Notes: generated by a model from the letters alone, not told the origin. A stretch of DNA of 64,000 nt from Mesostigma viride (GCA_009746045.1 RPFO01002254.1:1-64000), one strand, 5' to 3'. Positions 13,097-25,600 are shown, counted from the stretch's first letter. Numbers and translations are program-made.

Positions 13097-16000
13097 CTCC
13101 ATTGGTGTCATCATGGCTGGCCTACGTACATGGATGTCAAGGAATAGTAAATGATGAGGATTCAGGCTCCCATGGTGTCATCATGGCCCGTCTACGTACA
13201 TGGATGTCAAGGAATAGTAAATGATGAGGATTCAGGCTCCCATGGGGTCATCATGGCTTGTCTACGTACATGGTTGGCATTTATGTAATTAACGAGGAGG
13301 ATTCAGGCTCCATTGGTGTCATCATGGCTGGCCTACGTACATGGATGTCAAGGAATAGTAAATGATGAGGATTCAGGCTCCCATGGTGTCATCATGGCTT
13401 GTCTACGTACATGGTTGGCATTTATGTAATTAATGATGAGGATTCAGGCTCCCATGGTGTCTCCATGGCTGGCCTACGTACATGGATGTCAAGGAATAGT
13501 AAATGATGAGGATTCAGGCTCCCATGGTGTCATCATGGCCTGTCTACGTACATGGATGGCATGTATGTAATTAATGATGAGGATTCAGGCTCCCATGGTG
13601 TCATCATGGCTTGTCTACGTACATGGTTGGCATTTATGTAATTAATGAGGAGGATTCAGGCTCCCATGGTGTCATCATGGCTTGTCTACGTACATGGTTG
13701 GCATTTATGTAATTAATGATGAGGATTCAGGCTCCCATGGTGTCTCCATGGCTGGCCTACGTACATGGATGTCAAGGAATAGTAAATGATAAGGATTCAG
13801 GCTCCCATGGTGTCATCATGGCCCGTCTACGTACATGGATGGCATTTATGTAATTAATGATGAGGATTCAGGCTCCCATGGGGTCATCATGGCTTGTCTA
13901 CGTACATGGTTGGCATTTATGTAATTAATGAGGAGGATTCAGGCTCCCATGGTGTCTCCATGGCTGGCCTACGTACATGGATGTCAAGGAATAGTAAATG
14001 ATGAGGATTCAGGCTCCCATGGTGTCATCATGGCCTGTCTACGTACATGGATGGCATGTATGTAATTAATGATGAGGATTCAGGCTCCCATGGTGTCATC
14101 ATGGCTTGTCTACGTACATGGTTGGCATTTATGTAATTAATGAGGAGGATTCAGGCTCCCATGGTGTCATCATGGCTTGTCTACGTACATGGTTGGCATT
14201 TATGTAATTAATGATGAGGATTCAGGCTCCCATGGTGTCTCCATGGCTGGCCTACGTACATGGATGTCAAGGAATAGTAAATGATGAGGATTCAGGCTCC
14301 CATGGTGTCATCATGGCCCGTGTACGTACATGGATGGCATGTATGTAATTAATGAGGAGGATTCAGGCTCCCATGGTGTCATCATGGCTGGCCTACGTAC
14401 ATGGATGTCAAAGAAAAAGAAATGATGAGGATTCAGGCTCCCATGGTGTCATCATGGCTGGCCTACGTACATGGATGTCTCATAAAATAAATGATGAGGA
14501 TTCAGGCTCCCATGGTGTCATCATGGCTTGTCTACCTACATTGTTGGCATGTATGTAATTAATGATGAGGATTCAGGCTCCCATGGTGTCTCCATGGCTG
14601 GCCTACGTACATGGTTGGCATTTATGTAATTAATGATGAGGATTCAGGCTCCCATGGTGTCATCATGGCCCGTCTACGTACATGGATGGCATTTATGTAA
14701 TTAATGATGAGGATTCAGGCTCCCATGGTGTCATCATGGCTTGTCTACGTACATGGTTGGCATTTATGTAATTAATGAGGAGGATTCAGGCTCCCATGGT
14801 GTCATCATGGCCCGTCTACTTACATGGATGGCATTTATGTAATTAATGATGAGGATTCAGGCTCCCATGGGGTCATCATGGCTTGTCTACGTACATGGTT
14901 GGCATTTATGTAATTAATGAGGAGGATTCAGGCTCCCATGGTGTCTCCATGGCTGGCCTACGTACATGGATGTCAAGGAATAGTAAATGATGAGGATTCA
15001 GGCTCCCATGGTGTCATCATGGCCCGTCTACGTACATGGATGGCATTTATGTAATTAATGATGAGGATTCAGGCTCCCATGGGGTCATCATGGCTTGTCT
15101 ACGTACATGGTTGGCATTTATGTAATTAATGAGGAGGATTCAGGCTCCCATGGTGTCTCCATGGCTGGCCTACGTACATGGATGTCAAGGAATAGTAAAT
15201 GATGAGGATTCAGGCTCCCATGGTGTCATCATGGCCTGTCTACGTACATGGATGGCATGTATGTAATTAATGATGAGGATTCAGGCTCCCATGGGGTCAT
15301 CATGGCTTGTCTACGTACATGGATGGCATGTATGTAATTAATGATGAGGATTCAGGCTCCCATGGTGTCATCATGGCTGGCCTACGTATGTACATGGATG
15401 TCAAAGAAAAAAAAAATGATGAGGATTCAGGCTCCCATGGTGTCATCATTGCCCGTGTATGTACATGGTTGCCATTTATGTAATTAATGATGAGGATTCA
15501 GGCTCCATTGGTGTCATCATTGCCCGTGTATGTACATGGTTGGCATTTATGTATGTAATTAATGATGAGGATTCAGGCTCCATTGGTGTCATCATGGCTG
15601 GCCTACGTATGTACATGGATGTCAAAGAAAAAAAAATGATGAGGATTCAGGCTCCCATGGTGTCATCATGGCCCGTCTACGTACATGGATGTCAAGGAAT
15701 AGTAAATGATGAGGATTCAGGCTCCCATGGTGTCAGATGTCATGGCCTGTCTACGTACATGGATGGCATGTATGTAATTAATGATGAGAATTCAGGCTCC
15801 ATTGGTGTCATCATGGCTGGCCTACGTATGTACATGGATGTCAAAGAAAAAAAAATGATGAGGATTCAGGCTCCCATGGTGTCATCATGGCCCGTCTACG
15901 TACATGGATGTCAAGGAATAGTAAATGATGAGGATTCAGGCTCCCATGGTGTCATCATGGCCTGTCTACGTACATGGATGGCATGTATGTATTTAATGAT

Positions 16001-17227
16001 GAGGATTCAGGCTCCCATGGTGTCATCATGGCTGGCCTACGTACATGGATGTCTCAGAAAAAAAATGATGAGGATTCAGGCTCCCATGGTGTCATCATGG
16101 CTGGCCTACGTACATGGATGTCAAAGAAAAAAAAATGATGAGGATTCAGGCTCCCGTGGTGTCATTATGGCCCGTCTACGTGTTGTTGGCATGTATGAAA
16201 TGAATGATGAGGATTCAGGCTCCCATAGTGTCATCATGGCTGGCCTACGTACATGGTTGGCATTTATGTAATTAATGATGAGGATTCAGGCTCCCATGGT
16301 GTCATCATTGCCCGTGTATGTACATGGTTGGCATTTATGTAATTAATGATGAGGATTCAGGCTCCATTGGTGTCATCATGGCCCGTCTACGTACATGGAT
16401 GGCATGTATGTATTTAATGATGAGGATTCAGGCTCCCATGGTGTCATCATGGCTGGCCTACGTACATGGATGTCTCAGAAAAAAAATGATGAGGATTCAG
16501 GCTCCCATGGTGTCATCATGGCTGGCCTACGTACATGGATGTCTCAGAAAAAAAATGATGAGGATTCAGGCTCCCATGGTGTCATCATGGCTGGCCTACG
16601 TACATGGATGTCAAAGAAAAAAAAATGATCAGGATTCAGGCTCCCGTGGTGTCATTATGGCCCGTCTACGTGTTGTTGGCATGTATGAAATTAATGATGA
16701 GGATTCAGGCTCCCACAGTGTCATCATGGCTGGCCTACGTACATGGTTGGCATTTATGTAATTAATGATGAGGATTCAGGCTCCCATGGTGTCATCATTG
16801 CCCGTGTATGTACATGGTTGGCATTTATGTAATTAATGATGAGGATTCAGGCTCCATTGGTGTCATCATGGCCCGTCTACGTACATGGGTGGCATTTATG
16901 TATTTAATGATGAGGATTCAGGCTCCCATGGGGTCATCATGGCTTGTCTACGTACATGGAGTCATATTGATTCATGGAACAATGAGATACCATTCTTAAT
17001 TGAAAATTGTTCTTGATACTTTCACATGCATGCCCGGAATCGTGAATTTGTGCGGGTTTCCATGATGACAATCCTCATTGAATTCTTGAGCACACAATAT
17101 TGAGCAATTTAGGGGCACTTCGGCAATGTTGACCATTTTCATTCATGATCAATAAAATTAACATTTAATGCAATAAATACATATTCCACTCATTTTAATA
17201 AACCATGCAAAAACTTTACAAGCACGC

Positions 17228-18003
17228 TCAAGCTAGGGGTGGGCTGGCATGCACGCGTGGGTGTGGGGGTGGGCTGGCATGCATGCGTGGGTGTGGGGGT
17301 GGGCTGGCATGCACGTGTGGGTGTGGGGGTGGGCTGGCATGCATGCGTGGGTGTGGGGTTGGGCTAGCCTGCATGCGTGGGTGTGGGGGGGGCTGGCATG
17401 CATGCGTGGGTGTGTGTGGGGGGCTAGCATGCATGCGTAAGTGTGGGGGGGGGCTGGCATGCATGCGTGGGTGTGGGGGGGGCTGGCATGCATGCGTGGG
17501 TGTGTGTGGGGGGCTAGCATGCATGCGTAAGTGTGGGGGGGGGCTGGCATGCATGCGTGGGTGTGTATGGGGGCTGGCATGCATGCGTGGGTGTGTGTGG
17601 GGGGCTAGCATGCATGCGTGGGTGTGTGGGGGGGCTGTCATGCATGCGTGGGTGTGTGTGGGGGCTGGCATCCATGCGTGGGTGTGTGGGGGGCTAGCAT
17701 GCATGCGTGGGTGTGGGGGTGGGCTAGCATGCATGCGTGGGTGTGGGGGGGGCGGTCATGCATGCGTGGGTGTGTGGGGGGGCTGGCATGCATGCGTGGG
17801 TGTGTGGGGGGGCTAGCATGCATGCGTGGGTGTGGGGGTGGGCTAGCATGCATGCGTGGGTGTGAGTGTGGGCTAGCATGCATGCGTGGGTGTGGGGGGG
17901 GGCTAGCATGCATGCGTGGGTGTGGGGGGCCGGGGCCGGGGCTAGCATGCATGCGTGGGTGTGGGGGTGGGCTAGCATGCATGCGTGGGTGTGGGGGGGG
18001 CTA
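17228..18003 (+). repeat. G-rich minisatellite, about 30 bp unit
   Basis: About 25 tandem units resemble GGCTGGCATGCATGCGTGG followed by GTGTGGGGGT, with unit lengths of roughly 28-33 bp depending on the G-run. GCATGC is kept in almost every unit. The runs of four to nine G per unit could form G-quadruplexes on this strand. Open frames exist in several phases and on both strands, but only as repeat translations. Confidence 0.95.
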
Positions 18004-20854
18004 GCACGCCCCACCCCTCCATCGGCACAGCCAGCCTTGTGAGTCTACCCTTAACAACAAGGCTGGTAGGACGACACGCCTGAGCAGCATATGTCATGCC
18101 TATCTCAGGCTAATAATGTGTGATTTTGTGCCAACAACCAAGTTGTTCCACCCAACAACACATTATAAACCCTCTTCCAAAATGCCCAACAAGCCGGACA
18201 CGTGGAGGACCACACACGCAGTATATAAAGAGAAAATAAGCTGACTTTTTATCCAGCCAACCTGTGGCTAGCTGCTCTGGTTAGCATGACAAATGCTAAC
18301 ATTTACTCAGTGGGAAAGGTGAAGAGACCATTGGAACAGCCTACCTGACGCATGTGCCACCAAAGCATTGTGTCCCGCAAAATGCACACTGCCTCCTTTC
18401 TAACAAGCACGAGCCGCTCTCTTTAGGAGACAGGTGCCAGCTCGTCAGTGTCTGGGGAAAATGATGCCGCTGCTTAGGAAGACCGCGTGAATTTCCTCGA
18501 ACACAACTGTCTATAAAGCAAAAGAAATTTCAGAGAAGCATGGAAATAAAAGCATTACACCTTCCCGACAGGTTGCGGGCCACGCGCTGCAGAAAGCCAG
18601 CCACGTCACAGACGATTAACTAGCTAAAAGACACCCAGGAATCCAGCGATGCAGCGCCAGGACCCGCAACTTTCTGGCTGCATCTGGCCGGAAAGAAGGC
18701 AAAAAGCTTACGCTCAACGAGGTAAGAAAGCAGGAAAACGCAAGCTTAAGACGTTTAACACAAGAACGTACCATAACGGGCATTTATTCGTGCCCAGGCG
18801 CACAAGAAAGTCCACCCTTTCATGGAGTGGTTGGGCAGTACGCATCGCGCAGGGCTAATGTTATCTTACCGCAAAATGACGGGAAAGGTAAAGATAGCAG
18901 CGGGAATTTTTACGGCTTTAGAAACATCATTAAACTAGCTTTCCTTACGACCATCAAAACTGGCAACAATCGACAATCAACCCGGCAGGCATCCAATATA
19001 CTTTATTCATCCCGACAGAAATTCAGGCCGGACCCCCCCTGCCGATGGCAAAGAAAAAAAGCCCGCGACATTATAGATCGCAACCATCCCGCCATAAATT
19101 AGAATCAGTAACTAATTTTCTCCAACAATCGAGCATTTCTGCTTTCCGCGTGCCAGATTTGTCACGTTTCGTCTAAAGGCAGTCGCCATGGCCCCTACCG
19201 CAAGGGGTGCGCGCACCATGCCGACATAGCTTTTGGGCCTCAATTTGCACCGAAATTTGGTCCGTACCGTCCAGCTCAGTCGGATTATGTTGTCCATGTT
19301 CCCAAGAAAAGTCCTTATTTTAGGACCAGTTTGAATTAAAAAATATATGTGCAAACATCAAATTTTGACCCTGGCATTTTTACCACTGACAGATAACACA
19401 CTTTTTGAATTTTGGACAAAAACCTGGGTTCAAATAATTACATTTAGTGCCTGAATGGACCCTGGCCCATGGCAGGCCTCAAACCGCGAATTTGGTCAAA
19501 ATGAGAATTTAGGACCAATAGGACCAATTAGTGTCAACGCATGACCATGCTATCCACACGGTCCCTTGAGCATCTTACAAGCGCTAGGGGACCCTACGAG
19601 GCCTTGGGATGGCGGGGCAGCGTATAACAAGGCCATACCCTGCTGTGGCTGCCTCTATATATACGCGTGCTTCACGGTGTCACAGATGGTGCAGGTAATG
19701 CAATATACGGTTGCATGGTTGCTGAGGTTGCCCGGCTTGAACATGGCCCACCCCTTGCGGTAAACTTTCTCTAAGCATATGCCAAGCCTTCTTTGACATC
19801 ACGGACATGCTGGCCACCACCCAGCGATGAAAAAACATTGCATTTGCATTGCAACTAACACATGAATGCAGCCAAATCAAGTTACAGAACAACGTTGTGC
19901 TAACATGCAACGCTTTGTGAGCGAATTCAGGGTGCATGTAACACCTAAACCATATTGTATATACTGTCTGAGAACACCCTGAACAACTGCAGGCCATAGG
20001 ACCATGGTTTATAACTAACACATGAGTAAAACTGCTCTTACGCATGTGTGTTTTAGCTGCAGCGGACGACGAAGATAGAGACGTAAAAAATTGTATGACG
20101 TAAACCAACTATGTGTGACAGTTATGTGCACAGAGAGCGTCCCCTCTTTTTAGGCATAGCTTACTGACTCAAAACACCACGACAGCGTTGCCAGTTACAC
20201 TCATGATCTAGGGCACCCCGGCACGTACCTGCTACTTACGTCGCCTCATTCCAGATGGTTGCAAAAAAGTCGCTGAAATCCGCAGCGAGGTCAGCTTTCC
20301 GAGAGCTGAGCGCACCAAAGCTGGCCAACCGGTTCGAAAATGATATAAACCACGCTTGTGCTGCGTTCTAGGTCCAAGAAATACCGAAAGTGAAGACCTA
20401 TAAGGTGCGCTCGCTGCCCAGCCTGAACGTCCCTAAAACATGGTCGACAATGGAAATCGGGCAAGAATATCACGGCCCAGGCGCTCCCATGTCAAATACT
20501 CCGTTTATAAACTCCAGACTATAATCAAAATCGTCCACAAAAATTTCCTGGCTTGATTCGCACCACCATTGCTAATACACTAACATGTTTGTGCCAAAAT
20601 CGACCCTCCGCGAGCAGGCGATCTGCGACCCATTTGTGTTGTGCCGCTGTGCTACAGCGCTACACATAAAAACTTGCGCAGAAAATTTCACAGCCTTTAA
20701 GCATAACTAACGACCTTTCGTTTTTGCTACTGGGCGCCCGAAATGATAAACGCACGTGAAAACGCCGGCCACGATTGTCAGGTCGCCATATCCACCTCAG
20801 ATCATTCCCGCACCCACTTTTTCGCTCCAAAATCGGTTATATTTTTGGTCGAGG
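18004..20854. other. Intergenic, no recognisable gene
   Basis: About 2.85 kb of ordinary-complexity sequence. Open frames are short (at most about 140 codons) and match no family I know. It contains a TATATAAAGAG box at 18,222. A copy of TCCTTATTTTAGGACCA and similar AGGACC words near 19,310-19,520 resemble the arms of the hairpin at 21,008. I see no RNA gene. Confidence 0.6.
18222..18232 (+). promoter_or_regulatory. TATA-box-like element
   Basis: TATATAAAGAG, identical over 11 bases to the word at 21,349. It matches a strong eukaryotic TATA box, but no convincing coding sequence follows, so this may be chance or a decayed promoter. Confidence 0.25.
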
Positions 20855-20998
20855 TACCTACTTTCCCGCCATTATACCCGGTACCCGGGTACGGAATCCG
20901 GGTACCATGTGCCGGTACCACGGGTCGGGTACATCATGCCGGGTACGGTCCACATGGGGTACGGTCCATATAGTGACCCCCCCCCGGTACCTCGGTTA
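20855..20998. repeat. GGTAC/CGGGTAC-rich patch
   Basis: About ten copies of GGTACC, CCGGGTAC or GGGTACGG lie within about 140 bp in both orientations, ending in a C9 run and another GGTACC. It is a degenerate, palindrome-rich simple repeat with no coding signature I recognise. Confidence 0.6.
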
Positions 20999-21007
20999 TA
21001 GTAAATT

Positions 21008-21044
21008 GGTCCTTAATTTAGGACAAAGTCCTAAATTAAGGACC
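21008..21044. repeat. Perfect 17-bp hairpin, 3-nt loop
   Basis: GGTCCTTAATTTAGGAC is followed by AAA and then its exact reverse complement. Related AGGACC/TCCTTA words occur near 19,310 and 19,510. It may be the centre of a palindromic element or a terminator-like structure; no gene ends nearby. Confidence 0.85.
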
Positions 21045-21102
21045 GTGGGAGGCTTAACAATGTATGTGGATCGGCCGTGTTGGTTGCATACGCAGGTATA
21101 TT

Positions 21103-21171
21103 AATTCTTGCATTCGCCCCGGACCTTCCCCAGGACAGGTCAGGATATAACAATAATTCTTGCATTCGCCC
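21103..21171 (+). repeat. Short direct repeat
   Basis: AATTCTTGCATTCGCCC occurs at 21,103-21,119 and again at 21,155-21,171, a 52-bp period, indicating a local duplication. Confidence 0.8.
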
Positions 21172-21348
21172 CCGCCCTTTCCTATGGCCTGGTCAGGTTT
21201 GGGCGCGACGCCACTAGCGCGGCGCCCGCGACAGAGTGGCCAGGCTCGAGCACGTTTTCTGGATCCCAAGCACCGGATTGGACACTGTCCGAGGACTGGA
21301 CAGGAATTGGCTGACCAATCGGATGCTTGCTCGTCGTCTCCAAAAACA

Positions 21349-21359
21349 TATATAAAGAG
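21349..21359 (+). promoter_or_regulatory. TATA-box-like element
   Basis: TATATAAAGAG, identical to 18,222. No long open frame follows within a few hundred bases, so promoter function is unproven. Confidence 0.25.
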
Positions 21360-21627
21360 CCAAATCGCGCGAACTACGCAAGGATCCTTTAAGCAGCGTT
21401 ACTCTGCCGAAATGTCAACCTAGGCCGGTCAAGTGACGCCGAGGTGTTCACCGATAGTTCAGGTCAGCCACAGCGCGCCTTCGAATGTAGGCACGGTCGC
21501 ATTTTTTTTTAGGAAATGTAGAATTGTTGTCGACCAGCTACCAACGCCCGACCGGACCCATACAACGGAAACATCAAGGCGATGTGATGTAGGTGTGTCT
21601 GATATGTCATTAATACACAGAGCATCG

Positions 21628-21790
21628 TGAATATAATATATAATATAAATTATATAATATACTATAATTAATATATAATTTTAATTTTATGTTAATTTTA
21701 ATGTTATTTCATATAACATAATATAGCATAATATAATATAATATAATATAATATTATATAAAGTAGTATATAAAAAATTAAAATGTAAAA
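21628..21790. repeat. AT-rich low-complexity tract
   Basis: Nearly pure A/T with TATAA and ATAATAT tandem steps (for example five ATAAT-like units around 21,720-21,750). It contrasts sharply with the surrounding sequence. No gene. Confidence 0.85.
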
Positions 21791-21989
21791 GAAAAATATC
21801 TACCTTATTGGGGTTTAATGTTCCTTTCCAGTTCAGCATAAGTACACTCTTGAGTGTGTGCAATGTTTGGTTATACGCCATTGTCTTAAAATAGCAACCA
21901 ATGTAAACCTCCGTCCTAACCACATTTGGATACAATAAAGACATTGATGCCTGACACATAGCATTCATTGCTTGAAATACCATGCATAT

Positions 21990-22650
21990 TTTGTGTCAAT
22001 GTTCTGCAGACCACAGCTTCAAGTGGGCATACTTCGCTTTCCTCAATATAATGGCGACATGGCATTTGGTGAAAGTGGTGAGTGCCATGAAGTTGCGCCG
22101 GCCGTCGTTATCCATGACGAACTGAATGGGTTTCGTGCAAATCAAGTTTTTTGTTTTGGTGTTCCAGTTGCGCCGGCCGGCGTTTCCAATGGTATCTTGC
22201 GCGCACTTGCAAAAGCTTGCACGCTTATCAACATTTTGTGTTGGTAAACATTTTATCACCTCTGGGATTTCCGCCTTCACTACCTGAGTTGCTTCTTTGT
22301 GGTTTTCAAATGCAACCGAGTTACGCCGGCCGTCGTTACTCATGACAAATTGTAGGGGTTTTGTGCAAATCACTTTTGTATGGTTTATGTACATGCATCC
22401 AGTTGCGCCGGCCGGCGTTTCCAATGGTATCTTGCAGTTGCGCAATCAGGCCCCATTACCAAAAGTGTGTTTGTACATCTTTTTTACACCTGAAGGATTT
22501 CTGCCTGCATATCCTGAGTTGCTTCTTAATGGTTTTTAATTGCGCCCGAGTTACGCCGGCCGTCGTTATTAATGACAAACTGTATGTGTTTCATAAAATC
22601 ACTTTTGTATGGTTTACATGTATCCAGTTGCGCCGGCCGGCGTTATTAAT
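21990..22650 (+). repeat. Tandem ~228 bp repeats carrying a GCCGGC motif
   Basis: Three diverged tandem units, with matching points at 22,092, 22,320 and 22,550 (228 and 230 bp apart). Each unit has two copies of a motif GTTRCGCCGGCCGKCGTT, at 22,092, 22,167, 22,320, 22,402, 22,550 and 22,627. Words between the motifs (GTGCAAATCAC, TTTTGTATGGTTTA, CCTGAGTTGCTTCTT) are also shared. The block lies directly 5' of the transposase gene, and the same motif recurs in that gene's introns, so the block may be 5' untranslated or intronic sequence of the gene. Confidence 0.75.
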
Positions 22651-22655
22651 GACGC

Positions 22656-25600
22656 TTGTCGTTCTTGTTTGATGCCCATCGTTTTCGTCGTGTCTTTAAT
22701 GGTGATTATTTATCATTACTCATCCTCAGGGCTTTCGGTGCCGCGGGATTAAGAGGCGAAAAAAATCAGCTGCCGTCTGACCAAAGTCTGATGGCGCGAT
22801 CGGGGCGGGGGGCCGTTTCCGACGGTTCGCGTCCCTTGTCCAATGACGACCGGGAGCCTGCACTTCGCGGTCTCTGGAGCGACAAGTACATCGAGAACAA
22901 GGGGTACAAAATTGCCAATGACATCTTTCCTATCATGGCGGAACGCGTGAAAGCAAACAACCACAGGACGCCAGAGATGAGCGCGGAGGTTCTGTCTTGC
23001 GCAGCTTCAAGACTAAATGCCATGGTGGCGGAGAGCAACGGCATTAAGAAGAGGAAGAACTGTGACGGCGGGCTTCCTGAAAATTGGGCGGAATCTCTTC
23101 GGGATAACATCAAGAAGGCTTTTGGCGACTTGGGAACATCTGAGAAGGATCGTGGGCTTAGGTGGGCCTTGTGTGGACTTGTTACGAAGGCAATGGAGGG
23201 CGTCCCGGACAGGATTGTGGAGCGCGCGTTCGGGATTGACAGGCGCTTTGTCGCAACTGTTCGGGGTCACAGGGATGGAATGGAAGAAGGGGAGGACGAC
23301 CTTTTGATGAGTGCGCCAGAGAGGAGGAGGAGGAAAGACGAGCTTCCGACGGAAGTCATTGCCCTGATACAAGCGTGCTGGAGGGATGATAACTTGACGC
23401 GGGCGTCTCCGAACATGAAGGATGTTCATTGTGAATGGACCAGAAAGGATTACAAACATACACTAGCGTTTTCGGAGGGTGCGCGCTACTATACTGTCTC
23501 CAAGTCGAAGATTTACGAAGTGTTCATTTCCCGCCATCCGGAGTTGAAGCCACCGCGGCGGATGGACAGTAGGGAGGGGGGGGGGGGAGGGAGAGGAGGG
23601 TGTGAGGGGGGGAAATCAGGTGATTTTGGAGACGGAGGCAGGGATGTCAATGCTACGCACGAATCAGAAGAGCACAGTTCATGTGGGATACACTACTTTT
23701 TGCAAGCATATGCCCGCATGCGTCAAGGGGCGGTGGAAAATGCGGAACTTGTGCGCATGCCAGCACCACACTACCATGCAGTCCATGGTTGGGGGGTTGG
23801 CCAAATTTCGTGCAACTTTTCATGCCAGATGCGAGTGCGGACCTGAATGCCACGCGTGCGATCATGGTAGCCAGCTCGACGTGGGGTCGTCCGTGCCCAC
23901 ATGTTCCATTTTCAAAGCCACTCACACGACAGAGTGGGTGAACAAGTTTACTTGTGAGGTGGAGGGGATGAGGGAGGGGGGAGGTTCGAGGTCGTCTGTG
24001 GGGTCGTCGCGGCCGCAGGTTCAGCCTTTTCAGGGCGAACTTGAGGATCTGCCCATGCATGGGAGGGTGCTGGACGACGAGGAAGGGGTGCCCGATCATG
24101 ACCTGGGCGAGGAGTTGGGGGTTTGCTCGATCCGGCGTAAGGCTTGTGTGTTGGGCACTTGCCTGGCTCCCAAGTGTGGAATTCGGAACTTCATGTTATG
24201 CGAACGGGAGGAGGCTTCCAACCACCTGATTTCATGGACCAGATACGAGATGCAGGATGTGCCGCCGGGTGCGGTTCTTGGGCCAGAGGTAATTTTTAGT
24301 GGAGTGGTTGCGCCCCAAGGCGTTTCTTTTGCAATGTTTCCTGAAGTTCTTGGGCCAGAGGTAATTTTTAGTGGAGTGGTTGCGCCCCAAGGCGTTTCTT
24401 TTTCAATTTTTCCTGAGGTCCTGTCTTTTTTCTTTCTACAGGTCATTGGTGGGTCGAAGTTGATGTCTTTTCTGTATGTGCACACTGCGCATATGCAGGA
24501 CGACTGTGACGAGATCGCAAAGGCTGGTGGGCAGCGATTGACGCAAGTCGACGTCAAGTCCACACCAACGGAGCTAAAGGAGGCAATTGTGGACAAGTGG
24601 CCGGACTTCATCCAGCATTGCTTCAACGCGTGGTGGCAAGCGGACGCCTCCAAGGAATGTCTCTCAAGGATGCGGGTGGGGGACCTTGTATGCCACACAG
24701 ATTACGCCGAGAACTACCAGTCTTACACCTATCACAATCTCCAAGCACAGTATTGGCATCCAGTCACATTCGTCCTTATGCCCTGGATCGTGCGCTACTT
24801 GGATCCAGCGTCGGGAAAGGTCGTGAGAAGGGAGTTTCACTTCATCGGACAGGGCGGAATGAAAAGGGACGGGCGGGCCCTCCGTTTTGCTATCCTCAAA
24901 ATCCTGGCGACACTACGGTCAGAAGGGGTAGAGGTGAAGCGCTTCATTGGGTGGTCGGACAATTGCTCCATGCAGTTCAAGTCAAGGAATGTGATCGCGG
25001 AAGTGGCCCGGCTGCTGACGGAGGATCCGCACCTGGAGTCATTTGAGTGGAATTACTTTGGGGAGCAGCACGGAAAGGGGGAGGTGGATGGAGCTGGTGG
25101 GACTGTGAAGTGCATGTTGAGGAGGTGGCACATCAGGGAAGAGAACCAGGACAAACAGACGGCCGCCCAGTTGGTGGAGAATCTGGCGTCGGGGGCGGTG
25201 GGCGGGACCACAACGACCAGGCGTAACTTCTTCGAGTTCCCCGAGGTAATTAAGTGTACAGTCCTCGTTCAGGGAATAGTTACGCCGGCCGTCGTTTCTA
25301 GGGCGTTCTTGGAGTCCTGGCGATCAGGAGTGCTTAATAAAACACAACTAGCTCGATGGTCTCGTAACTTCAACTTTCCCTTGTGCAAATCTTGTCTTCG
25401 ACGCGCAGGTGCTTCCTTACAGCCCAGGGCGCGGCGAAATCAAAGGAGTGAAGAAGGCGCACTGGTGGCGCATGGACAAGTCGAATGTGACGCGCTTAAT
25501 GCTGCGCCAGTATTCCTGCTATTGTGGCGGTGCGTGCGCCGAGGAAAGGTGGTGGGATTGTCGAAAGGAGTGGACCGACATGGACGGCTGGAATGTGGGA

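Larger units (their letters stand above)
1..16965 (+). repeat. Large minisatellite array, 66-71 bp monomers
   Basis: Tandem monomers share a head (ATGATGAGGATTCAGGCTCC, then a CATGGTGTCATCATGGC-like block and a TACGTACATGG block). They end in one of a few alternative tails: TTGGCATTTATGTAATTA, GATGTCAAGGAATAGTAA, GATGTCAAAG plus an A-run, or GATGTCTCAG plus an A-run. Monomer length is therefore about 66-71 bp. Open frames run through the array only because some monomers lack stops, and their translations repeat the same peptides; I do not regard them as genes. The array starts before the window and ends near 16,965 inside a degraded monomer. Confidence 0.97.
7353..16965 (+). repeat. Higher-order repeat within the minisatellite
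   Basis: Blocks of many monomers recur in the same order. The block from 7,353 recurs at 11,692 (4,339 bp later) and at 15,459 (3,767 bp later). The blocks at 8,590 and 10,586 recur at 12,356 and 14,352, each 3,766 bp later. The middle copy lacks about 573 bp, because 7,353-8,212 and 15,459-16,318 are both 859 bp whereas 11,692-11,978 is 286 bp. A smaller 1,996-bp period (8,590 to 10,586; 12,356 to 14,352) is nested inside. Near identity of the copies implies recent block duplication. Confidence 0.9.

Noticed and set aside
7353-16761. Long open frames (up to 270 codons) in the minisatellite
   Set aside because: They are translations of tandem monomers in a frame that happens to lack stops. 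The same frames recur with every higher-order unit and the peptides have no protein-like features.
1-16965. CRISPR-like appearance of conserved head plus variable tail
   Set aside because: The tails are a handful of recurring types, not unique spacers; there are no cas genes and the genome is eukaryotic.
17205-18004. Cys/Gly-rich and His/Pro-rich open frames up to 203 codons
   Set aside because: Minisatellite translations, present on both strands and in several frames at once.
18649-18858. Basic 69-codon open frame
   Set aside because: No start context, family or conservation evidence; lengths like this are expected by chance.
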